Assembly (NCBI GenBank): GCA_029959555.1
Contig: JASCPI010000050.1
Location: 1 to 35,460, forward strand
Reading direction: 5' to 3'
Length of the DNA stretch: 35,460 nucleotides
Source: Lysobacteraceae bacterium PS02065
GTDB taxonomy: Bacteria > Pseudomonadota > Gammaproteobacteria > Xanthomonadales > Rhodanobacteraceae
Shown here piece by piece: positions 12,345 through 19,405 of the stretch (its first letter is position 1; each line of letters opens with the position of its first letter). Under the pieces are notes generated by a model that ran no database searches, was not told the DNA's origin, and was given only the letters and a program-made list of their open reading frames with translations. The position numbers were made by a program, and so were the translations under genes.

Positions 12345-13451
12345 TCAGCCGCGCTTGGCGCCCGTGCTCGCGATCGCGCGGGTCGCGGCGACCGCCGCGG
12401 CATCGGCCGGTAGCACGTCGACGAGCGCGCCGTCGCTGAGCGCGGCGTGGCCCGTCACGACCACTTCCGCGCCGGCCGGCATGCCCTCGAGGATCTGCAC
12501 GCGCGCGCCCGAGGCGTGGCCGATGCGTACCGGCACGCGCGTCGCCTTGCCGTCCTCGATGCGGTACACGATGGTCTCGTTGCGGTTGCCGAGCACGGCG
12601 GTCTTGGGTACGAGCAGCGCATCGGGCACGTGCAGGAACGCGATCTCCATGCGCGCGAACAGGCCGGGGCGCAGCGTTTCGGAAGCGTTGTCGACGCGCA
12701 CGGTCACGGCGACCGTGCCGCTGTCGCGATCGACGACCGGCGCGATGCGCTCGACGACCGCCTGGAACGGGCGCCCGGCGAGCGCGTCGACCGTGAAATC
12801 GACCTTCTGGCCCTTGGCGAGCGCGCCTGCGTCGCGCTCGGGCACGCGCAGGTCGGCGCGCAGGTCGCGGAAATCGGCGACGTCGAACACCGGGTCGCCG
12901 GCCTTGAGCAGCTGGCCCTGCTTGATCCAGCGGCGCGTGACCACGCCGTCGAACGGCGCACGGATCTCGCTGCGCGCGACGCCGACGCGGGCGAGGTCGA
13001 CCTCGGCCTGGCGCACGGCGAAATCGGCGCGTGTCTGGTCGTGCGTGTTGGCTGCGATCAGCTGGCGCGCGAGCAGCGTGTCGCCGCGTTCGACGTCGTT
13101 GCGGCGGCGCTGCAGGTCGGCCTCGGCCTCGCGCAGTTGCAGGCGGCTGCGGTCGGCGTCGAGGCGCGCGAGCACCTGGCCCTTGCGCACGCGGTCGCCT
13201 TCCTCGACGAGCATGTGCAGCACGGTGCCCGGCACCTCGCCAACCAGCGTCGCTTCGCGCTCGGCTTGCAGCGTCGCCGTGCCGGCGTAGCGCGCGGTCA
13301 GTTCGCCGCGCTCGACGCGCGCGGTCTCGACCGGCTGGCCGCTCGGCGTGGCCTTCTTTGCCTCGGCGACCGGCTTCGCCGAACCCTGGCTGCAGGCGGC
13401 GAGGATCGCCGACACGATCACGATGGCAACGGCAGGTGCGAGGCGGGACAT
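12345..13451 (-). CDS. RND-type efflux periplasmic adaptor (membrane fusion) lipoprotein
   Basis: 368 residues from MSRLAPAVAIVIVSAILAAC, a lipoprotein signal peptide with lipobox LAAC. An in-frame ATG at 13463 would add MDAV; I prefer 13451 because it has GGA 7 nt upstream. The body has the biotinyl-lipoyl half-motifs (ATLVGEVPGTVLHMLVEEGD and IRAPFDGVVTRRWIKQGQLL) flanking a coiled-coil hairpin (RSRLQLREAEADLQRRR), then beta-barrel and membrane-proximal domains. These adaptors link an inner-membrane pump to an outer-membrane channel. Oddly, no pump or TolC-like gene follows; rsgA does. A sigma70 promoter and overlapping operator lie just upstream, so expression is probably repressor-controlled. 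Confidence 0.9.
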   Translation of the reverse strand: MSRLAPAVAIVIVSAILAACSQGSAKPVAEAKKATPSGQPVETARVERGELTARYAGTATLQAEREATLVGEVPGTVLHMLVEEGDRVRKGQVLARLDADRSRLQLREAEADLQRRRNDVERGDTLLARQLIAANTHDQTRADFAVRQAEVDLARVGVARSEIRAPFDGVVTRRWIKQGQLLKAGDPVFDVADFRDLRADLRVPERDAGALAKGQKVDFTVDALAGRPFQAVVERIAPVVDRDSGTVAVTVRVDNASETLRPGLFARMEIAFLHVPDALLVPKTAVLGNRNETIVYRIEDGKATRVPVRIGHASGARVQILEGMPAGAEVVVTGHAALSDGALVDVLPADAAAVAATRAIASTGAKRG

Positions 13452-13472
13452 GACGGCATCCATGATTGGATT

Positions 13473-13496
13473 GGTGTTGTAGTTAACTATAACACC
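13473..13496. promoter_or_regulatory. 24-bp operator-like palindrome over the -10 box
   Basis: GGTGTTGTAGTTAACTATAACACC pairs at 11 of 12 positions per arm around the centre at 13484/13485 (here the repeat is described arm by arm: GGTGTT with AACACC and TAGTT with AACTA). It covers the -10 box and the likely transcription start of the adaptor gene. The size and symmetry suit a TetR/AcrR-type repressor, as is common for efflux genes, but no regulator gene is in the window. Confidence 0.7.
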
Positions 13497-13513
13497 GTGT
13501 CGGATCGGGTCAA
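13486..13513 (-). promoter_or_regulatory. Sigma70-type promoter of the efflux adaptor gene
   Basis: On the minus strand, TTGACC (13513-13508) is followed 16 nt later by TATAGT (13491-13486), close to the TTGACA-N17-TATAAT consensus. The predicted start is near 13479, about 28 nt before the chosen ATG. The -10 box lies within the operator-like palindrome. Confidence 0.75.
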
Positions 13514-13672
13514 TCATGACCAACGACAGGGTGCGCCGCCGGCGGTGGTCCGATCCGGTTCCTGCTTCGATGCAGCAGGTGCGACATTGGTTGCGTGGCG
13601 CAACAAAGTGTGCGCTGCAACAAGGTGTTAACATCGCGGCCCCACCGCCATTGCCGAAGCAGACCCCGCGCC

Positions 13673-14917
13673 ATGTCGCAGCGACCCGTGCACACGAGCT
13701 CCCGCCTCGCCGAGGTGCGTTACGAGATCCGTGGGACGCTGAGCCATCGAGCCAGGGACCTCGAGGCCGAAGGGCGGCAGATCGTGCGGCTCAACATCGG
13801 CAATCCGGGGGCGTTCGGTTTCGAAGTGCCCGCGCACATCCGCGAGGCGGTCACGCGTTCGCTGCCCAGGAGCGAGGCCTACTGCCAGCAGCAAGGCCTG
13901 CTGCAGGCTCGCCAGACGATCGCCTACCAGCAGGTCGCTCGCGGGTCGACCACGGCCACGGCCGAACGCGTGTTCATCGGCAACGGCGTCAGCGAACTCA
14001 TCGACCTGAGCCTGCGCGCGCTGCTCGAGCCCGGCGACGAGGTGCTCGTGCCGGCACCGGACTACCCGCTGTGGACCGCGGCGACGATCCTCAACGGCGG
14101 CCGCGCGGTGCATTACCCGTGTCCGGCGAGCCGCGGCCACCTGCCCGATGCCGACGAGATCGCCGCGCTGATCACGCCGCGCACGCGCGCGATCGTGCTG
14201 ATCAACCCGAACAATCCGACCGGCGCGAACTACCCGCGCGAACTGCTGCGCGCGATCGTCGCGCTGGCCGAGCGCCATCGCATCGTGCTCATGGCCGACG
14301 AGATCTACGACGGCATCCTCTACGACGAGGCGACGTTCCAGCCGCTCGCACCGCTCGCCGGCGACCTGCCGTGCATCAGCTTCGGCGGCCTCAGCAAGGT
14401 GCATCGCGCCTGCGGCTACCGTGTAGGCTGGTTCACCGTGTCCGGTGCCGACGCGCGCGTGCAGGACATGCTGCGCGCGTTCGACCTGCTCGCCGCGCTG
14501 CGTCTGTGCGGCAACGTGCCGGGGCAGTGGGCGATCCAGCCCGCGCTCGAAGGTGCCGACACGATACGCGCGCTGACCCTGCCGGGCGGGCGCCTCTACG
14601 AATCGCGCAAGGCCGTGCTCGATGCGGTCGAGCGCAGCGCGTTCCTCGACGTGGTCGCGCCGGCCGGTGCGCTTTACGCGTTCCCGGGCGTGCACGAGGA
14701 TGCGCTGCCGGGCCTCGACGACGAGGCGTTCGCGCTGCACCTGCTCGAGAGCGAGGACGTGCTGATCGTGCCGGGCTCGAGCTTCAACGTCGCCTACCGC
14801 AACCACTTCCGCATCACGCTGCTGCCCGAGGCACCGGTCATCGCCGACGTGTTCGAGCGCATCGAACGCGCGCTCGGCCGCTTCGCCGAACGCGCCCGCG
14901 CGCGCCACGTCGCCTGA
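13673..14917 (+). CDS. alaA: Alanine-synthesising aminotransferase, AlaA type
   Basis: A PLP-dependent class I/II aminotransferase that makes alanine from pyruvate and glutamate. 414 residues (E. coli AlaA has 405). Family landmarks are RLNIGNPGAFGF (about 39-50), FIGNGVSELI (101-110), PAPDYPLWTAA (127-137), LINPNNPTGANY (176-187) and the PLP lysine K242 in SFGGLSKVHRACGYRVGW. The ATG at 13673 starts MSQRPVHTSSRLAEVRYEIR, matching the family N-terminus; the frame is open upstream but without homology. The SGNH esterase gene follows after 11 nt. Divergent from the efflux adaptor gene. Confidence 0.94.
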   Translation: MSQRPVHTSSRLAEVRYEIRGTLSHRARDLEAEGRQIVRLNIGNPGAFGFEVPAHIREAVTRSLPRSEAYCQQQGLLQARQTIAYQQVARGSTTATAERVFIGNGVSELIDLSLRALLEPGDEVLVPAPDYPLWTAATILNGGRAVHYPCPASRGHLPDADEIAALITPRTRAIVLINPNNPTGANYPRELLRAIVALAERHRIVLMADEIYDGILYDEATFQPLAPLAGDLPCISFGGLSKVHRACGYRVGWFTVSGADARVQDMLRAFDLLAALRLCGNVPGQWAIQPALEGADTIRALTLPGGRLYESRKAVLDAVERSAFLDVVAPAGALYAFPGVHEDALPGLDDEAFALHLLESEDVLIVPGSSFNVAYRNHFRITLLPEAPVIADVFERIERALGRFAERARARHVA

Positions 14918-14928
14918 TCGACGCGGTC

Positions 14929-15552
14929 GTGGCGGCGGCGTTCCTCGCGCTCGGCGATTCCTACACGATCGGCGAGGGCGTGCCGGCCGACGGCACCTGG
15001 CCCGCGCAACTCGCGGCCATTCTGCGCGCCGAAGGGCACGACCTCGGCACACCCGAGATCATCGCGACGACGGGCTGGACCACCGATGAGCTCGACGCCG
15101 CGATCGACGCACGCGACCCGGGTGCGGGCCGTGCGCTCGTGAGCCTGCTGATCGGTGTCAACAACCAGTACCGCGGCCGTGACGTCGACGCGTATCGCGG
15201 GGAGTTCGCGGCCTTGCTCGCGCGCGCGATCGGCTTCGCCGACGGGCATGCCGAGCGCGTCGTCGTCGTGTCGATCCCCGATTGGGGCGTGACGCCGTTC
15301 GCGCAGGACGGCCAGCGCGACGTCGCCGCGATCGCGGCTGCGATCGATGCGTTCAATGCCGCGGCACGAGACGAAACGGCGCGCCGTGGCGCACGCTGGG
15401 TCGATGTCACCGCGATCTCGCGCGGACCCGCGCGCGACCTGCTCGCGGAAGACGGCCTGCATCCCTCCGCGGCGCAGTACGCGCAGTGGGCACGTGCGGT
15501 GCTCGCGCAGACGCGGGACGTGCTCGACGGGATGCGTCGAAGCAAGGCGTGA
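14929..15552 (+). CDS. SGNH/GDSL-type hydrolase
   Basis: 207 residues from a GTG, the only plausible start after the alaA stop (11 nt upstream); no ATG fits before the conserved block I. Block I is FLALGDSYTIGEG with the nucleophile Ser, block III is GVNNQYRG, and block V DGLHPS supplies Asp and His of the triad. There is no signal peptide, so it is probably a cytosolic esterase or lipase acting on small acyl esters. The tight spacing suggests co-expression with alaA, but no metabolic link is evident. The GTG start and lack of a clear RBS suggest translational coupling. Confidence 0.88.
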   Translation: MAAAFLALGDSYTIGEGVPADGTWPAQLAAILRAEGHDLGTPEIIATTGWTTDELDAAIDARDPGAGRALVSLLIGVNNQYRGRDVDAYRGEFAALLARAIGFADGHAERVVVVSIPDWGVTPFAQDGQRDVAAIAAAIDAFNAAARDETARRGARWVDVTAISRGPARDLLAEDGLHPSAAQYAQWARAVLAQTRDVLDGMRRSKA

Positions 15553-15585
15553 TGTCTGGTGTCCGATGATCCGGGGTCCGATGGT

Positions 15586-15666
15586 CTGGGGGCAGGTTCA
15601 TTGTCCTCGCAGCGCCATCGAGGATGGATGGAGCATCGCGCCACAGGACAATGAACCTGACCCCAG
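15586..15666. repeat. REP-like inverted repeat element (REPIN-type)
   Basis: Two 22-nt arms (15586-15607 and 15645-15666) are inverted copies with 21 of 22 matches, separated by 37 nt. The arm contains CAGGTTCATTGTCCT and its mirror AGGACAATGAACCTG. Sequences of the 'GGGGTCAGGTTCATTGT' type recur in gammaproteobacterial genomes and are associated with IS200-like REP-associated tyrosine transposases (from memory). No transposase lies nearby, so this would be a non-autonomous copy. Confidence 0.75.
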
Positions 15667-15699
15667 GCACGGCCGACCGCCGCAGCAAGGCCGGAAAAG

Positions 15700-15727
15700 A
15701 AAAAGCCGGGCGATGGCCCGGCTTTTT
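15700..15727. terminator. Bidirectional intrinsic terminator
   Basis: A-tract, 7-bp stem GCCGGGC / GCCCGGC (15705-15711 with 15716-15722), 4-nt GATG loop and T-tract. The A5/T5 flanks make it functional in both directions. It serves the convergent SGNH hydrolase gene and the OmpA-family gene, whose stop is at 15748. Confidence 0.92.
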
Positions 15728-15747
15728 CCTTCACGCGTGACGCCCGG

Positions 15748-17766
15748 TCAGTACTCGTAGATCTCCCAGACGTGCACGCGTACCGTCGCCGTGGCCGTGC
15801 CGCCGCGACCGTCCGAGATCGTGTACTCGAAGAAGTCGTTGCCCGAGAAGCCGTGGATCGACTGGTAGTGGATCGTGTTGTCGGCGTTGATCGTGATCTC
15901 GGCCAGGCCGGGACCCGTATGGTTGACCGACACGACCGTCAGCGTGTCGCCGTCGGGATCGCTGTCGTTGGCGAGCACGTCGATGGTGCCGTCGTAACCC
16001 TTGAAGACGACGTCGTTGTCGTCGACCGCGATCGGCGCCTGGTTGTTCGACGGTGCCGATTCGGTGACCGTGATCGAGACCGTGGCCGTCGAGGTCAGGC
16101 CTCTGGGGTCGACGACCGTGTACGTGAACGAGTCGGGGCCGTGATAGCCGGCGGTAGGCGTGTAGAGCACGGTTCCGGCCGAGATCGTCGCCGTGCCGTG
16201 CATCGGTGCCGACACCGACTGGATCGTCAGCGTCTCGCCGTCGGGATCGCTGTCGTTGGCGAGCACGTCGATGACGTTGCCGGTCGAATCCTGCGCGACC
16301 GTGGCCGTGTCGTCTTCGGCGCCTGGCACGCGGTTGTCGTAGATGCGCGGGCCGAGTGTCGTCGTGCTGGTCGATTCTTCGAACTTGTACACATCGACCG
16401 TGCGCTTGTGTTCTGCCGGATTGCGCAGCGCGCGCTCGATCCAGGCCGGGTTCGCCTTGACCGGCTCGCGCACCCACTCGACCTTGGCCGGTGCTGGCTC
16501 GGGGGCCGGCGCGGGGGCGGTCGTCTCCTCGATCGTGAGGAACGCGATGTCGACGCGCCGGTTGATCTGGCGGTTGCTCGGCGTGTCGTTCGGCACCTTG
16601 GGCTTGAGCTCGCCTTCGCCGCGTGTGTCGATCTGGTCGGCGGCGATGCCGCGTGAGACGAGGTAAGCCTTGGCGGCTTCGGCGCGACGCTCCGACAGCT
16701 TCTGGTTGTAGGCCTCGCTGCCGATCGAGTCGGTGTGGCCGACGATGCTGACGCGGCTCACGCGGTCGATCGACTGCAGTTTCGCGATGAGTTCGTCGAG
16801 CGCACGCGTCGCGTCGCCGCGCAGCGCGGCGCGGTCGAAGTCGAACATCGCGTCGCCGTCGACGCGCACTTCGTTGCGGATCACCTGCGGTGCGGCGGGC
16901 GGCGCGCTGTCCTGCGGTGCCGGCACGCTGGTCTCGACCATGCGGAACGGCTCGCGCGGGCGGTAGCTCTCGCCGAGGTCGTAGCGCAGCAGCAGCCAGC
17001 CGCGCGAATCGGATTTGTCGGTCTCGAAGCGACCGGACTTGCGCAGGAACTCGCCCTGCAGGGTGACGCTGAAGCCCGAGTTGCGGAACATCTTGTCGAC
17101 GCCGAGCGAGACGGTCGACTGGTCGCTGTCGAACTTGCCTTTCTCGTAGTCGAGGCCGCCGCGCACGCGCAGCAGCGGGCCATCGAAGTAGCCGCCGAAG
17201 CGTGCGCCGATGCCGTTGTCGTAGGGGCGCTCGAGGTAGCGGAGCAGCGTCTCGACGGTCTCGATCTGGCGCCAGTTACCGTTGGCGTCGGTGCCCGTGT
17301 AGATGGTGGTCACCGCCATGTCCCGCGTCTCGACGAGGCGCTCGCCCGAGGTCGCGTGCGTGACGTACGCGCTCAGGAAGAAGTCGTTGCGCTCCCAGCC
17401 GAGGCCGAGGGTCGCCTTGCGGTCCTTGAACACGTTCTGGTCGCCCGCGGCGAACACCTTCCAGACCGCCGCACTGCCCGATTCGGGCTCGCCGCGCAGG
17501 AAGTTGTAGCCGAACTTGACGCCGCCGGCGCTGTGCTGGCCGAGCCACAGTTCCGCGAGCCATGCCGACGAATCGGTCTTGCCGAGGACGCCGAGGACCT
17601 CGCCGAGCACGTCGCCGTCGTCGTTGACGCCGAGCGAGACGCGCGCGTTGGCGCCCACGTAGGTCAGCGGGATCGAGGCGTCGCCGACGGGTGCAGCGGG
17701 AGCGGTTTGCGCGGAAGCGTGCGCGGCGAGCGCTGCGCCGATGCACAGCGAAAGTGGTCGGATCAT
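15748..17766 (-). CDS. OmpA-family outer-membrane protein with C-terminal cadherin-like repeats
   Basis: 672 residues starting at MIRPLSLCIGAALAAHASAQ (signal peptide; AAAGGA 3 nt upstream). Residues about 30-270 alternate hydrophobic and polar residues and look like a beta-barrel. Residues about 297-412 form an OmpA peptidoglycan-binding domain (FDFDRAALRGDA, GHTDSIGSEAYNQKLSERRA, SNRQINRRVDI). After a Pro/Ala linker come two tandem cadherin or VCBS-like units (about 480-568 and 578-667), each with IDVLANDSDPDG and a G(F/Y)xGxDxF(E/T)YT motif that should bind calcium. Placing the repeats after the periplasmic OmpA domain is unusual. It diverges from the glutaredoxin fusion gene. Confidence 0.88.
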   Translation of the reverse strand: MIRPLSLCIGAALAAHASAQTAPAAPVGDASIPLTYVGANARVSLGVNDDGDVLGEVLGVLGKTDSSAWLAELWLGQHSAGGVKFGYNFLRGEPESGSAAVWKVFAAGDQNVFKDRKATLGLGWERNDFFLSAYVTHATSGERLVETRDMAVTTIYTGTDANGNWRQIETVETLLRYLERPYDNGIGARFGGYFDGPLLRVRGGLDYEKGKFDSDQSTVSLGVDKMFRNSGFSVTLQGEFLRKSGRFETDKSDSRGWLLLRYDLGESYRPREPFRMVETSVPAPQDSAPPAAPQVIRNEVRVDGDAMFDFDRAALRGDATRALDELIAKLQSIDRVSRVSIVGHTDSIGSEAYNQKLSERRAEAAKAYLVSRGIAADQIDTRGEGELKPKVPNDTPSNRQINRRVDIAFLTIEETTAPAPAPEPAPAKVEWVREPVKANPAWIERALRNPAEHKRTVDVYKFEESTSTTTLGPRIYDNRVPGAEDDTATVAQDSTGNVIDVLANDSDPDGETLTIQSVSAPMHGTATISAGTVLYTPTAGYHGPDSFTYTVVDPRGLTSTATVSITVTESAPSNNQAPIAVDDNDVVFKGYDGTIDVLANDSDPDGDTLTVVSVNHTGPGLAEITINADNTIHYQSIHGFSGNDFFEYTISDGRGGTATATVRVHVWEIYEY

Positions 17767-17802
17767 CGTCCTTTCCCCATTGATTGCCAGCCCTGTGCCA
17801 CG

Positions 17803-17832
17803 ATTATCGGCTATCCGGGGGGCCACGGCCAA
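17803..17832 (-). promoter_or_regulatory. Possible promoter of the OmpA-family gene
   Basis: On the minus strand, TTGGCC (17832-17827) and GATAAT (17808-17803) are separated by 18 nt, and the ATG at 17766 is 36 nt beyond the -10 box. The match is moderate. Confidence 0.4.
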
Positions 17833-17853
17833 ACCCGGGCCATTTCCCTCCGT

Positions 17854-17859
17854 TATCAT
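17854..17859 (+). promoter_or_regulatory. Possible -10 box of the glutaredoxin fusion gene
   Basis: TATCAT lies 28 nt before the ATG at 17888 in the 121-nt divergent intergenic region. No good -35 was found, so this is tentative. Confidence 0.3.
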
Positions 17860-17887
17860 CCTCGCCTCACATCAGGATCCACGAGCC

Positions 17888-18811
17888 ATGTCAGACCCGC
17901 AGCAGACCCGCCAGCGCATCGAGACGCTGCTCGCCGAGAACCCCGTCGTGCTCTTCATGAAGGGCACGCGCCACGCACCGAGCTGCGGCTTCTCGGCCGC
18001 GACATCCGGCGTGCTCAACGACCTGCTCGACGATTACCTGAGCGTCGACGTGCTCGCCGACGAGGCGATCCGCCAGGGCATCAAGGACTACGGCAACTGG
18101 CCGACGATCCCGCAGCTCTACGTCGGCGGCGAGCTCGTCGGCGGTGCCGACATCGTGCAGGGCATGGCCGCGAGCGGCGAGCTTCACGCGCTGCTCGGCC
18201 TGCCCGAGCCGGACCGCACGCCGCCCGAGATCACGATCAGCGACGAGGCCGCGAAGCAGATCCGCGCCGCGATCGACGATGCCGAGGGCATGGGGCTCTT
18301 CCTCGCGGTCGACGCGAAGTTCCAGCCGCAGTTCCAGCTGCGCGAGATCACCGGCAGCGAGATCCGCGTCGTCGCCAACGGCATCGACGTGCTGTTCGAT
18401 CCGACCAGCGCGCAGCGTGCGCGCGGCGCGGCGATCGACTGGGTGTCGACCGCGCAGGGCGAAGGCCTGTCGATCACGCTGCCGCAGGCGCCGCCACCCG
18501 TGCATGCGCTCGACGTCGTCGACCTCAAGCGCCTGCTCGACGACGGCCGCATCACCGTGATCGACGTGCGTCCCGCCGAGGACCGTGCACTGGCACCGTT
18601 CGCCCAGGCCCAGGTGCTCGACGCGGCGTCGCACGATCGTCTCGTCGGCCTGCCCAAGGACACCCCGCTCGCGTTCCTGTGCCACCACGGCGTGTCGAGC
18701 CGCCGCGCGGCCGAGCACTTCCGCGAGCGCGGTTTCCGCGTCGTGCACAACATCGAGGGTGGCATCGAGGCCTGGTCGCAGCACGTCGATCCGTCGGTGC
18801 CGCGCTACTGA
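17888..18811 (+). CDS. Monothiol glutaredoxin (Grx4 type) fused to HesB-like and rhodanese domains
   Basis: 307 residues in three parts. Residues 1-105 are a CGFS monothiol glutaredoxin (VLFMKGTRHAPSCGFS, CGFS at 33-36; NWPTIPQLYVGGELVGG), a family that carries [2Fe-2S] clusters with glutathione. Residues about 112-197 resemble HesB/IscA A-type carriers (PEITISDEAAKQIRAAI, IRVVANGIDVLFDP) but contain no Cys, so they cannot ligate a cluster in the classical way. Residues about 205-307 are a rhodanese domain (VIDVRPAEDR) with active-site C265 in CHHGVSSRRAA. The fusion implies a role in Fe-S or sulfur trafficking in the cytosol. The ATG at 17888 matches the Grx N-terminus; upstream frame is non-homologous. 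Confidence 0.93.
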   Translation: MSDPQQTRQRIETLLAENPVVLFMKGTRHAPSCGFSAATSGVLNDLLDDYLSVDVLADEAIRQGIKDYGNWPTIPQLYVGGELVGGADIVQGMAASGELHALLGLPEPDRTPPEITISDEAAKQIRAAIDDAEGMGLFLAVDAKFQPQFQLREITGSEIRVVANGIDVLFDPTSAQRARGAAIDWVSTAQGEGLSITLPQAPPPVHALDVVDLKRLLDDGRITVIDVRPAEDRALAPFAQAQVLDAASHDRLVGLPKDTPLAFLCHHGVSSRRAAEHFRERGFRVVHNIEGGIEAWSQHVDPSVPRY

Positions 18812-18821
18812 CCGTGGCCGC

Positions 18822-18842
18822 CCGGCACGCTCCGCGTGCCGG
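18822..18842. terminator. GC-rich hairpin after the glutaredoxin fusion gene
   Basis: A perfect 9-bp stem CCGGCACGC / GCGTGCCGG with a 3-nt TCC loop starts 10 nt after the stop codon. No T-tract follows, so termination is possible but unproven. Confidence 0.45.
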
Positions 18843-19004
18843 ATGCGGATGACGGTACCGCAGGGCGGCCCGGCCGGCCTCCCGCTTTCCCGGACACCCG
18901 TTGCGGCAGCGCGGCGGGCGTTCATGCGTGCGCCGCGTATACTGTCGTCGTTCCGCGTATTGTGAAGCGTTCCACACTGCGCACGTGCCGATGCGGGTCC
19001 GACG

Positions 19005-19343
19005 ATGCTTCGACTGCTGCCGCTGCTGATCCTGCCGTTGCTCGCCGCGTGCTCCGAGAGCCGCGAGACGCGCGCCGCCAACGCCTGCGTCGCCGAAGTC
19101 GGCAATCGCCTGGCAGGACGCAACGTCACCCTCGACGCGAAGGCGCTCGCCGCCACCGTGGCGCCGGCCGCCGACGGCATGCTGCAGGTGTCGGGGCCGA
19201 TCGTGTTCGACCGTGGTCTTTCGGGCGAGTACACGCAGACGCTCGATTGCCGCGTGCGCTTCGAGGCCGATGCGCCGGTCGTGATCTTCCTCCAGTTCAA
19301 CTGGAGCATGGACGACGTACGCAAGTCCGCGCCCGCGGGCTGA
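19005..19343 (+). CDS. Small lipoprotein, function unknown
   Basis: 112 residues. MLRLLPLLILPLLAACSESR is a lipoprotein signal peptide with lipobox LAAC (Cys at 16). The mature part has two further Cys (NACVAEV and TLDCRVRFEA), likely one disulfide, and a beta-rich C-terminal half ending in FLQFNWSMDDVRKSAPAG. The protein should be membrane-anchored outside the cytoplasm. I do not recognise the family. It is followed by ilvA after 62 nt; a TATACT box at 18938-18943 may drive it. An 8-bp inverted repeat (19356-19363 with 19369-19376) lies just after its stop. Confidence 0.72.
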   Translation: MLRLLPLLILPLLAACSESRETRAANACVAEVGNRLAGRNVTLDAKALAATVAPAADGMLQVSGPIVFDRGLSGEYTQTLDCRVRFEADAPVVIFLQFNWSMDDVRKSAPAG

Positions 19344-19405
19344 TCCGTACCATTGAGCGGCGCCCGGCGCGCCGCTAGGCTGCGCGGACCCTCCGCGGAA
19401 CGCCC

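Noticed and set aside
13516..14928. Upstream extension of the SGNH hydrolase frame through alaA
   Set aside because: The frame is open only because of G+C bias; SGNH homology begins at the GTG at 14929.
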